From assembly GCA_002706405.1 (NCBI GenBank), contig PALN01000015.1, positions 1 through 54,451 on the forward strand: 54,451 nt of DNA, in the 5' to 3' direction. The translations under genes were made by a program, and so were the position numbers. Position 1 is the stretch's first letter; the number at the start of each line of letters is the position of its first letter. Source of the stretch: Rhodospirillaceae bacterium. GTDB lineage: Bacteria; Pseudomonadota; Alphaproteobacteria; Rhodospirillales; Casp-alpha2. The notes below the pieces were generated by a model, which was not told where the DNA came from, did no database searches, and saw nothing but the letters and a program-made list of their open reading frames with translations. Positions 41,916 through 50,844 of the stretch are shown here, piece by piece.

Positions 41916-42935
41916 TCAACGCGGTGCGAGGGTGATGTCGACCCGGTTCTTGGGCTCGTCGGACGTCTTGTCGCCAAGTGCCCGCACATCGATCCGGGTC
42001 GAGCGGATGCCGCTTTCGATCAGGAACGACCGCACGGACAAGGCGCGGGACAGGGACAGGCGTCGGGCCCGGTTGGATTTCAGGTCGCTTCCTCCGGCAT
42101 AGGCCAGAAGCTGCAGCCGCACGTCGCGCTGCTCTTTGACCTGCTCGGCCAGCTTCAACAGGTTCGGCTTGGCATCGTCAGGCAATTTCGACTGGCTTTC
42201 GTCGAACACCACGCGGGTCAGCCGGCCGTCTTCGCCGGCGGTCAGGGATGCCGTGCTCTCCGCCTTTGGCGCCGGCGGCGTGGGCACGGCCGTGGTCGTG
42301 GCGGGCGGCGGCGGGGGCGGGGGAACGGCAGCACCCGGTGCCGTGGCGGGCGGCGGCGGGGGCGGTGCCTTGTCGGCCGCTTCGGTCGCCTCGGCCATCT
42401 TGGGTGCGGGCGGCGGTGCCGCATCGGCGGTTTTCGTCTCCGCGGCCTTGCCGGGCGCGGGCGGTGTTGCGGGTGTCGTCGAGGGCGGCGGCGGAGCAGA
42501 GGCGGTCAGCGGCGCCGGTGCGTCGGCCGCGGCAACCGGTGCGGGCGCCGGTTTCGACGGCATGGGCGGGGGCGGTGCCTTGGCGGCGGGCGGACGCATC
42601 GCCGTTTCCATGCGGCTGGAACGCGGTGCCGGTGTCGGCTCGGTGCGGGTCACCCGCAGCTTGCGGACGGGGGTGGATTTCTCCGGCGCCACGAAAAGCT
42701 GGGAGGTCGGACGATTGGGGCCCGGCAGGCGCAATCCGCCGCCATAGGCGGGTGCGGTCGGTTGCGACGATACGTCCACGGTCGGGCCGTACCCGCCGCC
42801 GGGCAGGGCGCCCATATCGATGGTCACGGCACCGTCCGCGTAGTTGCTCACCTGTGCCTCGACCGGGCCAGACGCCAGCGCCAAAGGCGCCACGGCAATG
42901 ACCAATAACCCGGTCAAAAAACGTGAGGATGTCAT
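41916..42935 (-). CDS. OmpA-like exported protein with proline/alanine-rich linker
   Basis: A 339-residue secreted or outer-membrane-associated protein. The signal peptide ends near GPVEA, and a short region (about 25-95) precedes a long proline/alanine linker (about 100-220). The C-terminal OmpA-type domain contains LQLLAYAGGSDLKSNRARRLSLSRA and RVDITL. The linker could span the periplasm. The ATG at 42935 gives the clean signal peptide. It is the first gene of the stator-like operon. Confidence 0.8.
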   Translation of the reverse strand: MTSSRFLTGLLVIAVAPLALASGPVEAQVSNYADGAVTIDMGALPGGGYGPTVDVSSQPTAPAYGGGLRLPGPNRPTSQLFVAPEKSTPVRKLRVTRTEPTPAPRSSRMETAMRPPAAKAPPPPMPSKPAPAPVAAADAPAPLTASAPPPPSTTPATPPAPGKAAETKTADAAPPPAPKMAEATEAADKAPPPPPPATAPGAAVPPPPPPPATTTAVPTPPAPKAESTASLTAGEDGRLTRVVFDESQSKLPDDAKPNLLKLAEQVKEQRDVRLQLLAYAGGSDLKSNRARRLSLSRALSVRSFLIESGIRSTRIDVRALGDKTSDEPKNRVDITLAPR

Positions 42936-43195
42936 CGGACAGTCACTCCCCATTATTCCCTGTTGTCGTCTTCCGGCCCGTTGTCGTGTACCGGTATGTC
43001 GATCCCGAATGCGGCGGGTCCGGGGGTCCCATGCGGGAACGTTCCGGTCACGTGCCAGCCGGCAGCGGAAACCAAGGCGATCACCTTAACCAACGGCGAT
43101 GCGCTGGACAACCGTAAAGCCCTTGAATGAAAACAAGGAAATATGACGCTTTCGGGGCGTCGGAAGCCGCTTGTCGCGGCGGGACGAAAGGGGCG

Positions 43196-43999
43196 TCAGG
43201 ACGCTGCCGCCTTGGCGCCGGCCAGGGTCTTCACCATGGCCGGATGCATGGCGTCGTTGCCGGCGGCGATGTCGCCGCGCTGAAAGATGTTGCGGCCGCC
43301 CGCAAGGTCGGTGACGAAACCGCCCGCTTCGGACACCAGAATCATGCCCGCGGCCATGTCCCAGGGCTGCAGGTTCTGTTCCCAGAACCCTTCGAAACGT
43401 CCGGCGGCGACCCAGGCAAGGTCAAGCGACGCGGCGCCGTTGCGCCGCACGCCGGCGGACACAGCCATGATCGCGCGCAATTGCCCCAGGAACAGGTCAT
43501 GGTTGCCCCGGCCGACGAAAGGAATGCCTGTCGCGAACAGGGATTCGGCGATATCGCGGCGCGCAGAGACGCGCAGGCGGCGCCCGTTGAGAAAAGCGCC
43601 CTGGCCCTTTTCGGCGACGAACATCTCGTCGGTGATCGGGTTATAGACGACGCCGGCGAAGATCTGGCCGTCGCGCTCCAGCCCGATGGAGATGGCGAAC
43701 TGCGGAATGCCATGCAGGAAGTTGGTGGTGCCGTCCAAGGGATCAATGATCCAGCGGTTCGAGGTGTCCACACCTTCGACCGCGCCGCGTTCTTCCATCA
43801 GGAAGCCGTACTTGGGGCGCGCGCGCTGAAGTTCCTCGAACAGGACCTTCTCGGCCTTGCGATCGGCGGTCGAAACGAAATCCGCCGGCCCCTTCTTCGA
43901 GACCTGCAGGTGCTCGACCTCGCCGAAATCGCGGATCAGGCCCCGCGCCGCTTTTTGGGCGGCGGCGGTCATGACGTTTATCAGGGGCGTGCGCAGCAT
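43196..43999 (-). CDS. suhB: inositol monophosphatase family protein
   Basis: A 267-residue magnesium-dependent phosphatase. EERG, the IDPLDGTTNFLHG metal site and WDMAAGMILVSEAGG near the C-terminus are the family signatures. In bacteria SuhB also acts in rRNA transcription antitermination; which role holds here is not visible. It lies 53 bp downstream of efp on the same strand, a common pairing in Alphaproteobacteria. The 260-bp gap to the next gene holds only a GCCGC/GCGGC stem near 43170. Confidence 0.93.
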   Translation of the reverse strand: MLRTPLINVMTAAAQKAARGLIRDFGEVEHLQVSKKGPADFVSTADRKAEKVLFEELQRARPKYGFLMEERGAVEGVDTSNRWIIDPLDGTTNFLHGIPQFAISIGLERDGQIFAGVVYNPITDEMFVAEKGQGAFLNGRRLRVSARRDIAESLFATGIPFVGRGNHDLFLGQLRAIMAVSAGVRRNGAASLDLAWVAAGRFEGFWEQNLQPWDMAAGMILVSEAGGFVTDLAGGRNIFQRGDIAAGNDAMHPAMVKTLAGAKAAAS

Positions 44000-44052
44000 G
44001 GCGGGCCTTGTTTCAAGCAGTCGGAAAGGGGCGGGCAGGACGCAGCGGAAGC

Positions 44053-44622
44053 TTAGTCCTTGGCGCGCTCGACATAGGTGCCTTCGGCGGGGTTGACGAC
44101 GATGCGGGTGCCGACTTCGATATGGGGCGGCACGCTGGTGCGCACGCCATTGTCCAAAAGCGCCGGTTTATAGCTGGATGCCGCCGTCTGGCCTTTGACC
44201 ACGGCTTCGGTCTCGACCACCGTCAGGGTCACCCGGTCGGGCAACTGAACGCCGATCGGGTCGCCTTCGTGGCTTTCGATGGTGACTTCCATGCCGTCCT
44301 GCAGATAGGGCGTCTGGTCGTCGCCGATCTGATCGCCGTTGAGGACGACCTGTTCGTAGTTTTCATTGTCCATGAAGGTGAACATCTCGCCGTCGGCGAA
44401 CAGGAACTGATATTCCTTCTGTTCCAGGGTCGCGCGTTCGACCTTTTCCGACGAACGGAACCGCTCGTTCAGCTTGGTGCCGTCGCGGAGTTCGCGCAGT
44501 TCGACCTGAAGGTAGGCGCCGCCCTTGCCAGGCTGCGTATGGGCGATCTTGACCGCGCGCCACAGGCGTCCCTGATGTTCGATGACCATACCGGGTCGAA
44601 TGGCGTTGCCGTCGATTTTCAT
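44053..44622 (-). CDS. efp: elongation factor P
   Basis: A 189-residue translation factor that relieves ribosome stalling at polyproline runs. [18 protein letters not shown] begins domain I; the tip lysine is K33 in [12 protein letters not shown]. Domains II and III follow, ending with [22 protein letters not shown]. The ATG at 44622 gives the usual family start; an ATG six codons upstream is possible. Targets are near: the OmpA-like protein at 41.9-42.9 kb is rich in proline runs. Confidence 0.96.
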   Translation of the reverse strand: MKIDGNAIRPGMVIEHQGRLWRAVKIAHTQPGKGGAYLQVELRELRDGTKLNERFRSSEKVERATLEQKEYQFLFADGEMFTFMDNENYEQVVLNGDQIGDDQTPYLQDGMEVTIESHEGDPIGVQLPDRVTLTVVETEAVVKGQTAASSYKPALLDNGVRTSVPPHIEVGTRIVVNPAEGTYVERAKD

Positions 44623-44711
44623 GTCCGTGCCCGTTTGCATGTTGATGGGGGGTGAAAGCGGCGCGGAAGCTACCAGTTTGTTTCGCGCATAGCAACGGCT
44701 CAGCGCCGCCG

Positions 44712-45383
44712 TTAGCCCACCGGTGTGTCTGCAATTACCTTGTTGAATGCGGCGACGGCGGCGGCGGGGCCGTCGGCGTGCTGCCAGACCCCGGAGACCA
44801 CGGCCAGGAAGTCGGCGCCCGCGGCGACCAGGGGTGCGCAGTTGTCGACCGTGATGCCGCCGATGGCGACGCAGGGCACGACGAAGATCTCGCTCCACCA
44901 GCGCAGCAATTCGGCATCCGCGTGATGGGTGACCTCCTTGGTGCCGGTCGGGAAGAAGGCGCCGAAGGCGACGTAATCCGCGCCGGCTTCACCGGCTTCC
45001 ATGGCCAGATGGCGCGACGCATGACAGGTCACGCCGACGGCGCGGTCGCCCCCCATGATGGTGCGGGCGTCCCGGTAGGACGCGTCGCCCTGACCGACAT
45101 GGACGCCGTCGCAATCGGTGTCCGCCGCCAGGTCGGGACGGTCGTTCAGGATCAGCGGCACGCCCCGGTCGCGGCAGATGGGGAGAAGAACATCGACGGC
45201 GCGGCGGATGTCGTCATCGCTGCCGGGCATGCCGTCGGGAGCCTTCAGGCGCAGTTGCAACGCGCCGACGGGGCCGGCGTCGAGGGCCGCGGCCAGATCG
45301 ACCGCAAAGGCCTTCGGGTCGAAGGCGGGCGGCGTTATCAGATAAAGCAGGCAGGCGTCATTGCCCGTGTCGTGGTCAGCCAA
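44712..45383 (-). CDS. thiE: thiamine phosphate synthase
   Basis: A 223-residue TIM-barrel enzyme joining HMP-pyrophosphate and thiazole phosphate into thiamine phosphate. [40 protein letters not shown] and AIGGITVDN follow the family order. The start is uncertain: a TTG at 45383 has GGGAG 9 bp upstream and overlaps the previous stop by 8 bp, while an ATG at 45410 lacks such a site. Confidence 0.9.
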   Translation of the reverse strand: MADHDTGNDACLLYLITPPAFDPKAFAVDLAAALDAGPVGALQLRLKAPDGMPGSDDDIRRAVDVLLPICRDRGVPLILNDRPDLAADTDCDGVHVGQGDASYRDARTIMGGDRAVGVTCHASRHLAMEAGEAGADYVAFGAFFPTGTKEVTHHADAELLRWWSEIFVVPCVAIGGITVDNCAPLVAAGADFLAVVSGVWQHADGPAAAVAAFNKVIADTPVG

Positions 45384-45822
45384 GGTTGGTGTCTCCCATA
45401 AGCCAGGCATCAAGCCGCCGGCCGGCGTCAGTGTCGGCCATGTCCAACGTCCGCGCCGGCCGCCTGGTCAGGCTGGCGCCGACCTGGATCGCCGCACGTT
45501 CGATCTTCGCCAGAACCTCGGGCGCGGCGGTCACGGAAACGGCGCCGACGCCGTGGCGCAGGGCGTCCATGGCGGTGCCCGGTTCGTCCGCGCAATCGAG
45601 ACAGGCCGTGACCCGGGCCGCCGGTTCGGCGGCGCGGGCCTGGTCGATGATCTGTTTGAACAGAGCCGGGCCGAGATAGGCTCCGGCGCCGGGCGCGCTG
45701 ACCAGATTCACGGGGCGTCCCGTGCGGCGTGCGGCGGCGAGGGCTTGCCGTGCCTGGTCCAGGTCGTGGATGAGGACAGAGGCCGGGGGCGCGGCCGATT
45801 GTTTGGTCGCAGCCCCCGTCAT
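45376..45822 (-). CDS. unrecognised 148-residue protein between gap and thiE
   Basis: I do not recognise a named family. After a disordered start it reads as alternating strands and helices: [25 protein letters not shown], then [27 protein letters not shown], resembling part of a TIM barrel. The two cysteines and DxxD-like stretch are not a known motif. It begins 14 bp after gap and overlaps thiE, so it belongs to that operon; similar small proteins beside thiE occur in other alphaproteobacteria as far as I recall. Confidence 0.7.
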   Translation of the reverse strand: MTGAATKQSAAPPASVLIHDLDQARQALAAARRTGRPVNLVSAPGAGAYLGPALFKQIIDQARAAEPAARVTACLDCADEPGTAMDALRHGVGAVSVTAAPEVLAKIERAAIQVGASLTRRPARTLDMADTDAGRRLDAWLMGDTNLG

Positions 45823-45836
45823 CTCAGTCTCGCCCG

Positions 45837-46844
45837 TTATTTCGCACCGTGCATGGCCAGCGCGGTATCGGGCATGCGGTTGGAGAAGCCCCATTCGTTG
45901 TCGTACCAGCTGAGCACGCGCACGAAGTTGCCGTCGATCACCTGGGTCTGGGTGGAATCGAAGCTCGAGCTTGCGGGATTGTGGTTGAAGTCGATGGAGA
46001 CCAGGGGCTCGGTGTTGTAGGCGAGCACGCCCTTGAGCCGGCCGTTGGAGGCTTCGAGCATGGCCGCGTTGATTTCCTCGGCCGTGGTTGAGCGCCCGGC
46101 CGTGAAGGTCAGGTCGATCAGCGACACGTTGGGGGTCGGCACGCGGATCGCGGTGCCGTCCAGCTTGCCCTTCAGTTCCGGCAGGACCAGGCCGACGGCC
46201 TTGGCCGCACCGGTCGAGGTCGGGATCATGGACACGGCGCAGGCACGGGCCCGGCGCGGGTCCGAGTGCAGGGTGTCGAGCGGACGCTGGTCGCCGGTGT
46301 AGGCGTGGATCGTCGTCATATAGCCCTTTTCGATGCCGACCAGCTTGTGCAGCACGTCGGCCACGGGGGCCAGGCAGTTGGTCGTGCAGGACGCGTTGGA
46401 AACCACGGTGTGGCCGGCTTCCAGCTTGTCGTGGTTGACGCCGTAGACGACGGTCAGATCGACGCCCGAGGCCGGGGCCGAAACCAGAACCTTGCCGGCA
46501 CCCGCTTCGAGATGCTTGGCGGCGCTGTCGCGGTCCGTGAACAGGCCGGTGCATTCCAGGGCCACGTCGATGCCCAGGTCCTTCCACGGCAGGCTGGCGG
46601 GATCGCGCTCGGCGGTCACCTTGATCGGCCCGGCGCCGACGTTCATCACGTCGCCGGAGACCGACACGTCCATGTTGAGCGGGCCGTGCACGGAATCGTA
46701 GCGGAGAAGATGCGCGTTCATTTCGGGCGAACCCAGGTCGTTGATCGCGACCACTTCGATGTCGTTACGGCGGGATTCCAAAATACCCCGCAGAACCAAA
46801 CGACCAATTCTACCGAACCCGTTAATCGCAACCCGAACCGCCAT
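45837..46844 (-). CDS. gap: glyceraldehyde-3-phosphate dehydrogenase, type I
   Basis: A 335-residue enzyme of glycolysis and gluconeogenesis. [10 protein letters not shown] binds the nucleotide, D36 in AINDLGSP is typical of NAD preference, and the catalytic cysteine is C153 in [12 protein letters not shown]. It starts the run gap-148-residue protein-thiE-efp-suhB. The pgk and fba genes that often follow gap are not here. A good promoter lies 72-100 bp upstream. Confidence 0.97.
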   Translation of the reverse strand: MAVRVAINGFGRIGRLVLRGILESRRNDIEVVAINDLGSPEMNAHLLRYDSVHGPLNMDVSVSGDVMNVGAGPIKVTAERDPASLPWKDLGIDVALECTGLFTDRDSAAKHLEAGAGKVLVSAPASGVDLTVVYGVNHDKLEAGHTVVSNASCTTNCLAPVADVLHKLVGIEKGYMTTIHAYTGDQRPLDTLHSDPRRARACAVSMIPTSTGAAKAVGLVLPELKGKLDGTAIRVPTPNVSLIDLTFTAGRSTTAEEINAAMLEASNGRLKGVLAYNTEPLVSIDFNHNPASSSFDSTQTQVIDGNFVRVLSWYDNEWGFSNRMPDTALAMHGAK

Positions 46845-46915
46845 GAATGCCTCCGTAATTTCCGTTGAATTTCCTGCGTTAGGGCCCCTGCGATCGGCGC
46901 CCCGGTCTGGGCGAT

Positions 46916-46944
46916 CCTATAGGCTACCGGCGGTCCCCTGTAAA
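46916..46944 (-). promoter_or_regulatory. promoter for gap
   Basis: On the minus strand TTTACA (46939-46944) and TATAGG (46916-46921) are 17 bp apart, predicting a start near 46909 and a 65-nt leader. Confidence 0.5.
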
Positions 46945-46996
46945 CCCGAGAACGCCCGGTTGTCCGGGCCGGAATGCCGACCAATTGATGTAGTGG

Positions 46997-47025
46997 TTGA
47001 ACTTGTATCGGTAGGCTCCTATTCT
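46997..47025 (+). promoter_or_regulatory. promoter for the zapA operon
   Basis: TTGAAC (46997-47002) and TATTCT (47020-47025) are 17 bp apart, 58 bp before the first gene of the zapA pair. Confidence 0.4.
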
Positions 47026-47082
47026 CCATTCAGTTTTTGCCCACAAACAAAAAGATAAATTTAGTCGGGTCGGGGGGTGTGC

Positions 47083-47310
47083 GTGGCGACCATCAGCAAA
47101 CCATCACGAGTGGACCGTGCCTTTGAGCGGGTCGAGGGCGCGTTATCGCGCTTGGAAAAGGCCGTTCAGGCGCGCGGCGCCGCAGCCGGGGACGGCGGTG
47201 ATGCCGCGGCATTGCGGGCGGAGAACGACCGTCTGCAGACCGTGACCGAAGAGGTCAAAGGGCGTCTCGACGGCGCCATCGGCCGCCTTGAAAAAGTTCT
47301 CGAAGGGTAG
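47083..47310 (+). CDS. small coiled-coil protein upstream of zapA (DUF4164-like)
   Basis: A 75-residue charged helical protein: VDRAFERVEGALSRLEKAV and a second helix ending AIGRLEKVLEG, with a short glycine-rich hinge. It resembles the DUF4164-type proteins found before zapA in Alphaproteobacteria. The GTG at 47083 sits 5 bp after GGGGGG; another GTG two codons earlier overlaps that site. A role in division is inferred only from the neighbour. Confidence 0.75.
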   Translation: MATISKPSRVDRAFERVEGALSRLEKAVQARGAAAGDGGDAAALRAENDRLQTVTEEVKGRLDGAIGRLEKVLEG

Positions 47311-47322
47311 GGGCGGAACGGC

Positions 47323-47658
47323 ATGGCCCATGTGACGGTCACCATCAACGGGCGCCAGTATCAGGTCGCCTGTGACGACGGGCAGGAAGCGCATCTGTCC
47401 CGGCTGGGTAAGTATGTCGACAACCGGGTTCAGGAACTGGTCGCCGCCGTCGGGCAGGCCGGCGACGCGCGGTTACTGGTCATGGTCAGCCTTTTGCTGG
47501 CCGATGAATTGTCGGACGCCTATTCGGAACTGGAGACCATCAGCCGAAAAAGCGAAGGCGTCGCCCGGCTTATCGAATCCGAAGAAAAGGTCAGCCGCAC
47601 CCTGGAAAGTTTCGCCGAGCGCATCGAAGGCATTGCCGCGGGGCTTGAACAAGCCTAA
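47323..47658 (+). CDS. zapA: cell division protein ZapA
   Basis: A 111-residue FtsZ-associated protein. VTVTINGRQYQVACDDGQEAHL is the N-terminal ZapA domain, followed by LGKYVDNRV and a long coiled coil (about 60-110). It bundles FtsZ filaments at midcell. It starts 12 bp after the small coiled-coil gene. Its stop codon lies inside an inverted repeat that leads to 6S RNA. Confidence 0.93.
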   Translation: MAHVTVTINGRQYQVACDDGQEAHLSRLGKYVDNRVQELVAAVGQAGDARLLVMVSLLLADELSDAYSELETISRKSEGVARLIESEEKVSRTLESFAERIEGIAAGLEQA

Positions 47659-47696
47659 CTTCCGCGTAAGGCGGAGCGCTGCGGAGCGCGTTAGGC
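47653..47696. repeat. three-way-junction palindromic element at the zapA stop
   Basis: GCCTAAC (47653-47659) and GTTAGGC (47690-47696) are perfect complements. Between them lie two further hairpins, TCCGC/GCGGA (47661-47675) and GCGC/GCGC (47676-47689). The whole could fold as a small cloverleaf. It also contains a near-tandem GCGGAGCGC repeat. It may be a dispersed repeat or a processing signal between zapA and 6S RNA. Confidence 0.5.
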
Positions 47697-47699
47697 ACA

Positions 47700-47858
47700 T
47701 TATCCCTGGGGCGATGCGTCCTTTAAGGGTGCTGTCCCTGCCGGGTTGCACGGGTTCGTCCTGGGCGCTCGGTATCACGGTGCCCAACCTGTCGAGAGCA
47801 GGCCACGGAGGATCTTACTGCCGACGGCTACTGCGGCACCGCCGACTTTCTCTAAATT
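47700..47858 (+). ncRNA. ssrS: 6S RNA
   Basis: 6S RNA binds the housekeeping RNA polymerase holoenzyme and shuts down sigma-70-type promoters in stationary phase. The assignment rests on its conserved place between zapA and the 5-formyltetrahydrofolate cyclo-ligase gene, on the CCCTGGGGCG start familiar from alphaproteobacterial 6S RNAs, and on the fold. The apical stem GGTTG..CAC pairs with GTG..CAACC and CCTGC pairs with GCAGG, with unpaired sides that would form the central bubble. Ends are approximate, within about 15 nt. Confidence 0.72.
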
Positions 47859-47881
47859 GCTCTTAATTGAATTTTGGCTCG

Positions 47882-47906
47882 GACTCCGACCGACGGAGTC
47901 TTATAT
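47882..47906 (+). terminator. hairpin between 6S RNA and the cyclo-ligase gene
   Basis: GACTCCG (47882-47888) pairs perfectly with CGGAGTC (47894-47900), followed by TTATAT. It lies 15 bp before the cyclo-ligase ATG and may end or partly end the 6S transcript, or cover the start region. Confidence 0.4.
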
Positions 47907-47914
47907 CGACCATC

Positions 47915-48496
47915 ATGGATATCCTCGAACAGAAGCGCGTCCTTCGCGTCGAAGCGGCCGCCCGCCGCAAGCGCGCGCGCGCCGACCACGGGAGCGGCGC
48001 CGCCACCGCCGTTGCCTGTCATGCCGTGGCATTGGCCCAGGCGCTGACGCCGGGGTGGGTGTCGGGCTATCTCGCCATGCAGGACGAAATGGATGTTCTG
48101 CCGGCCGTCCTTGCCATGGCGGCAAACGGCTGGCAGGGATGTCTGCCGGTGGTCGTGGGCAAGGGCCAGCGGCTTCAGTTCCGGGCTTGGTCGCCGGGGA
48201 CGGAGTTGGAGGACGGTGTGTTCGGCACCCGCCATCCCGTGACGGGGGGAGCCGATGTGCGCCCCGATCTGCTGCTGGTGCCGCTGCTCGCCTTTGACCG
48301 GTCCGGCTATCGGCTTGGTTGGGGCGGCGGATTCTATGATCGAACGCTGGCGGATCTGCGGAAATCCGGCACGCCCGTGGCCGCGGTCGGGGTCGGCTAT
48401 TCGGCGCAGGAAGTTGACGCCGTGCCGCGCGACCATTACGACGCACGCCTGGATTGGGTCGTGACCGAGGAAGACATCATCAAGATCGCGCCGTGA
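47915..48496 (+). CDS. 5-formyltetrahydrofolate cyclo-ligase
   Basis: A 193-residue enzyme that converts 5-formyltetrahydrofolate to 5,10-methenyltetrahydrofolate with ATP. DILEQKRVLRVEAAARRKR begins the nucleotide side, and YRLGWGGGFYDRTL is the conserved C-terminal motif. The E. coli homolog, ygfA, is cotranscribed with 6S RNA, and the order here is the same. The ATG at 47915 fits the family start; no strong ribosome binding site is seen because the preceding bases form a hairpin. Confidence 0.92.
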   Translation: MDILEQKRVLRVEAAARRKRARADHGSGAATAVACHAVALAQALTPGWVSGYLAMQDEMDVLPAVLAMAANGWQGCLPVVVGKGQRLQFRAWSPGTELEDGVFGTRHPVTGGADVRPDLLLVPLLAFDRSGYRLGWGGGFYDRTLADLRKSGTPVAAVGVGYSAQEVDAVPRDHYDARLDWVVTEEDIIKIAP

Positions 48497-48531
48497 CGAT
48501 ACCGATAAGACAATAGGTGTAAGGTTCTTTC

Positions 48532-49359
48532 ATGAAAATTCTGATTGTCGGGGATGTTGTCGGCCGCAGCGGCCGGGACGCGGTGGCCAAGCACCTGCCG
48601 GTCCTGCGCGAGGCGCTGGCGCTCGACTTCGTGATCGTCAACGGCGAGAACGCGGCTCATGGTTTCGGTATTACCGAGGCCATCTGCAACGATCTCTACG
48701 CCCATGGCGCGGACGTCATCACCACGGGAAACCATGTGTGGGACCAGCGCGAGATCATGAACTACATCGACGGCGACCCCCGCCTGCTGCGTCCCCTGAA
48801 CTTTCCCACCGGCACGCCCGGCAAGGGGGCCGGCGTGTTCGAAACCAAGGACGGCCGCAAGGTCATGGTCGTTCACGCCATGTGCCGCCTGTTCATGGAC
48901 CCCTTGGACGATCCCTTCGCCGGGGTCGACGAGGCTTTGAAGAACCACCGCCTGGGCGCGGCCGGCGGGCGCGGCAACGTCGATGCCATCCTGCTCGATC
49001 TGCACGGCGAGGCCTCGTCGGAAAAGATGGCTATGGCTCATTTCCTGGACGGCCGCGTGTCGGCCGTGGTCGGCACGCATACCCATGTGCCGACGGCGGA
49101 CGCACAGGTGTTCAAGGGCGGCACGGCTTATCAGACCGATCTGGGCATGACCGGCGATTACGATTCCGTCATCGGTATGCAGAAAGACAACGCGACGGCG
49201 CGCTTCACCACCAAGCTGCCGCAAGGCCGATTGGAGCCCGCGAGCGGCGAAGCGACCTTCTGCGCCATGTACCTGGAAACCGACGATGGCACGGGTCTGG
49301 CGACGCGGGCCGAGCCCGTGCGCCTGGGCGGTCGCCTGGCGCCGGCGGTGCCGGGATAG
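48532..49359 (+). CDS. YmdB family metallophosphoesterase (TIGR00282)
   Basis: A 275-residue metal-dependent phosphodiesterase. MKILIVGDVVGRSGR (metal D8), VNGENAAHGFGIT, TTGNHVWDQREI and VVGTHTHVPTAD supply the two-metal site. Members cleave 2',3'- or 3',5'-cyclic nucleotides; the Bacillus protein affects biofilm formation. Since an adenylate cyclase lies in this window, cAMP is a possible substrate, but that is inference. Confidence 0.92.
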   Translation: MKILIVGDVVGRSGRDAVAKHLPVLREALALDFVIVNGENAAHGFGITEAICNDLYAHGADVITTGNHVWDQREIMNYIDGDPRLLRPLNFPTGTPGKGAGVFETKDGRKVMVVHAMCRLFMDPLDDPFAGVDEALKNHRLGAAGGRGNVDAILLDLHGEASSEKMAMAHFLDGRVSAVVGTHTHVPTADAQVFKGGTAYQTDLGMTGDYDSVIGMQKDNATARFTTKLPQGRLEPASGEATFCAMYLETDDGTGLATRAEPVRLGGRLAPAVPG

Positions 49360-49480
49360 GGGCGTCGCCCGAAAATCAACCTTTTCCACGGCCTGCGGCC
49401 TTTCACGGCGGACGAATTCTTGCCATATTGCGGGCCTAGCTTCACCGCCGGTGACACTCGCGCCGGTCCCATCATTTGGG

Positions 49481-49486
49481 TATAAT
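49481..49486 (+). promoter_or_regulatory. perfect -10 box upstream of yebC
   Basis: A TATAAT 41 bp before the yebC start. No good -35 lies at the normal distance, so this could need an activator. It would drive yebC and possibly ruvCAB. Confidence 0.35.
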
Positions 49487-49526
49487 CCCGACGAATCGCC
49501 ACGACATATAGGGGGTTCCCGCCAAA

Positions 49527-50270
49527 ATGGCTGGTCATTCCAAATTTAAGAACATCATGCACCGCAAAGGCCGTCAGGACGCCAAGCGGGCAAAAGTCTT
49601 CGCCAAACTGGGCCGCGAAGTGACGGTCGCCGCGCGCCAAGGCCCCGATCCCAACTTCAATGCCGCCCTGCGTCTGGCCGTCGCCAACGCCAAGGCCCTC
49701 AACATGCCCAACGACGTGATCAACCGGGCAATTCAGAAGGCCCAGGGCAGCGATGCCGAGAATTACGAGGAAATCCGCTACGAAGGCTATGGCCCGGGCG
49801 GCGTTGCCGTGATCGTCGAGGCCTTGTCCGACAACCGCAACCGCACGGCGTCGGAAATCCGCGCCGCCTTTTCCAAGAACGGCGGCAACCTGGGCGAGAC
49901 GGGCAGCGTTTCCTTCATGTTCGACCGGGTCGGCCAGATCACCTATCCGGCCGCCGTCGCCGGCGCCGAGGCCGTGTTCGAAGGGGCCCTGGAAGCGGGC
50001 GCCGAGGACGTGGAATCGGACGAGGAAAACCACACCATCACCTGCCAGCCCGACGACTTCGCCGCCGTGCGCGACGCGCTCGAGGAACGTTTCGGCGAGC
50101 CCGAGGAAGCGCGTCTGGCCTGGAAGCCTCAGAATTCCATTTCCGTCGACGAAAGCACGGCGCAGACGTTGCTGAAGCTGATCGACGCCTTGGAAGACAA
50201 CGACGACGTGCAGCGCGTCGCCGCCAACTTCGAGGTCGACGACGAGATCATGGAAAGGCTGAGCGCCTAG
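49527..50270 (+). CDS. yebC: YebC/PmpR family protein
   Basis: A 247-residue protein. [21 protein letters not shown] is the near-invariant start, and [24 protein letters not shown] marks the middle domain. The family was long called a transcriptional regulator; recent work links it to translation of proline-rich stretches. It stands just before ruvC, the usual order in many bacteria. Confidence 0.96.
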   Translation: MAGHSKFKNIMHRKGRQDAKRAKVFAKLGREVTVAARQGPDPNFNAALRLAVANAKALNMPNDVINRAIQKAQGSDAENYEEIRYEGYGPGGVAVIVEALSDNRNRTASEIRAAFSKNGGNLGETGSVSFMFDRVGQITYPAAVAGAEAVFEGALEAGAEDVESDEENHTITCQPDDFAAVRDALEERFGEPEEARLAWKPQNSISVDESTAQTLLKLIDALEDNDDVQRVAANFEVDDEIMERLSA

Positions 50271-50331
50271 GACCAACGGCTGAACGCGGCAGGGATGGCG
50301 CCACAGGGATACGGAGCGGAATGGAACACGG

Positions 50332-50844
50332 ATGCGGCTGATCGGGTTTGACCCGGGGTTGAAGAACACCGGATGGGGCGTCATCGAACACGCCGGCAAC
50401 CGGCTTCGCTATGTCGCGGACGGGGTCGTGTCCTCCGACCCGAAAGCCAGTCTGGCCGAACGCCTGGTGCAGCTTCACGACGGGCTGGTCGAGGTGATCC
50501 GCGTCATGGCGCCGGTCGAGGCGGCGGTCGAGGAAACCTTCGTCAACACCAATCCGACGACGACCCTGAAACTGGGCCAGGCGCGCGGCATCTCCATGCT
50601 GGTGCCGGCCCTGGCGGGCCTGCCGGTGTTCGAATACACGCCCAACCTTGTGAAGAAGACCGTCGTCGGCACCGGCCATGCGTCCAAGGAGCAAGTCCAG
50701 ATGATGGTGCGCACATTGTTGCCGGGGGCGGCCTTCAAAAGCGCCGATAGCGCCGATGCGCTTGCCGTCGCGATCTGCCATGCCCATCACCGCACGGCCC
50801 CGGGCCATGCGTCGAACGCCGCCATGGCGGGGGCGGCGCGATGA
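50332..50844 (+). CDS. ruvC: Holliday junction resolvase RuvC
   Basis: A 170-residue endonuclease that cuts Holliday junctions. RNase H-type acidic residues are D7 in [12 protein letters not shown], the glutamate in AAVEETFVN (67/68) and the aspartates in [14 protein letters not shown]. It overlaps ruvA by 4 bp (ATGA), forming ruvCAB. Confidence 0.97.
   Translation: MRLIGFDPGLKNTGWGVIEHAGNRLRYVADGVVSSDPKASLAERLVQLHDGLVEVIRVMAPVEAAVEETFVNTNPTTTLKLGQARGISMLVPALAGLPVFEYTPNLVKKTVVGTGHASKEQVQMMVRTLLPGAAFKSADSADALAVAICHAHHRTAPGHASNAAMAGAAR

Noticed and set aside
42241..42600. Low-complexity GGC-rich block as a structural repeat
   Set aside because: It codes for the proline/alanine linker of the OmpA-like protein and is explained by that composition.
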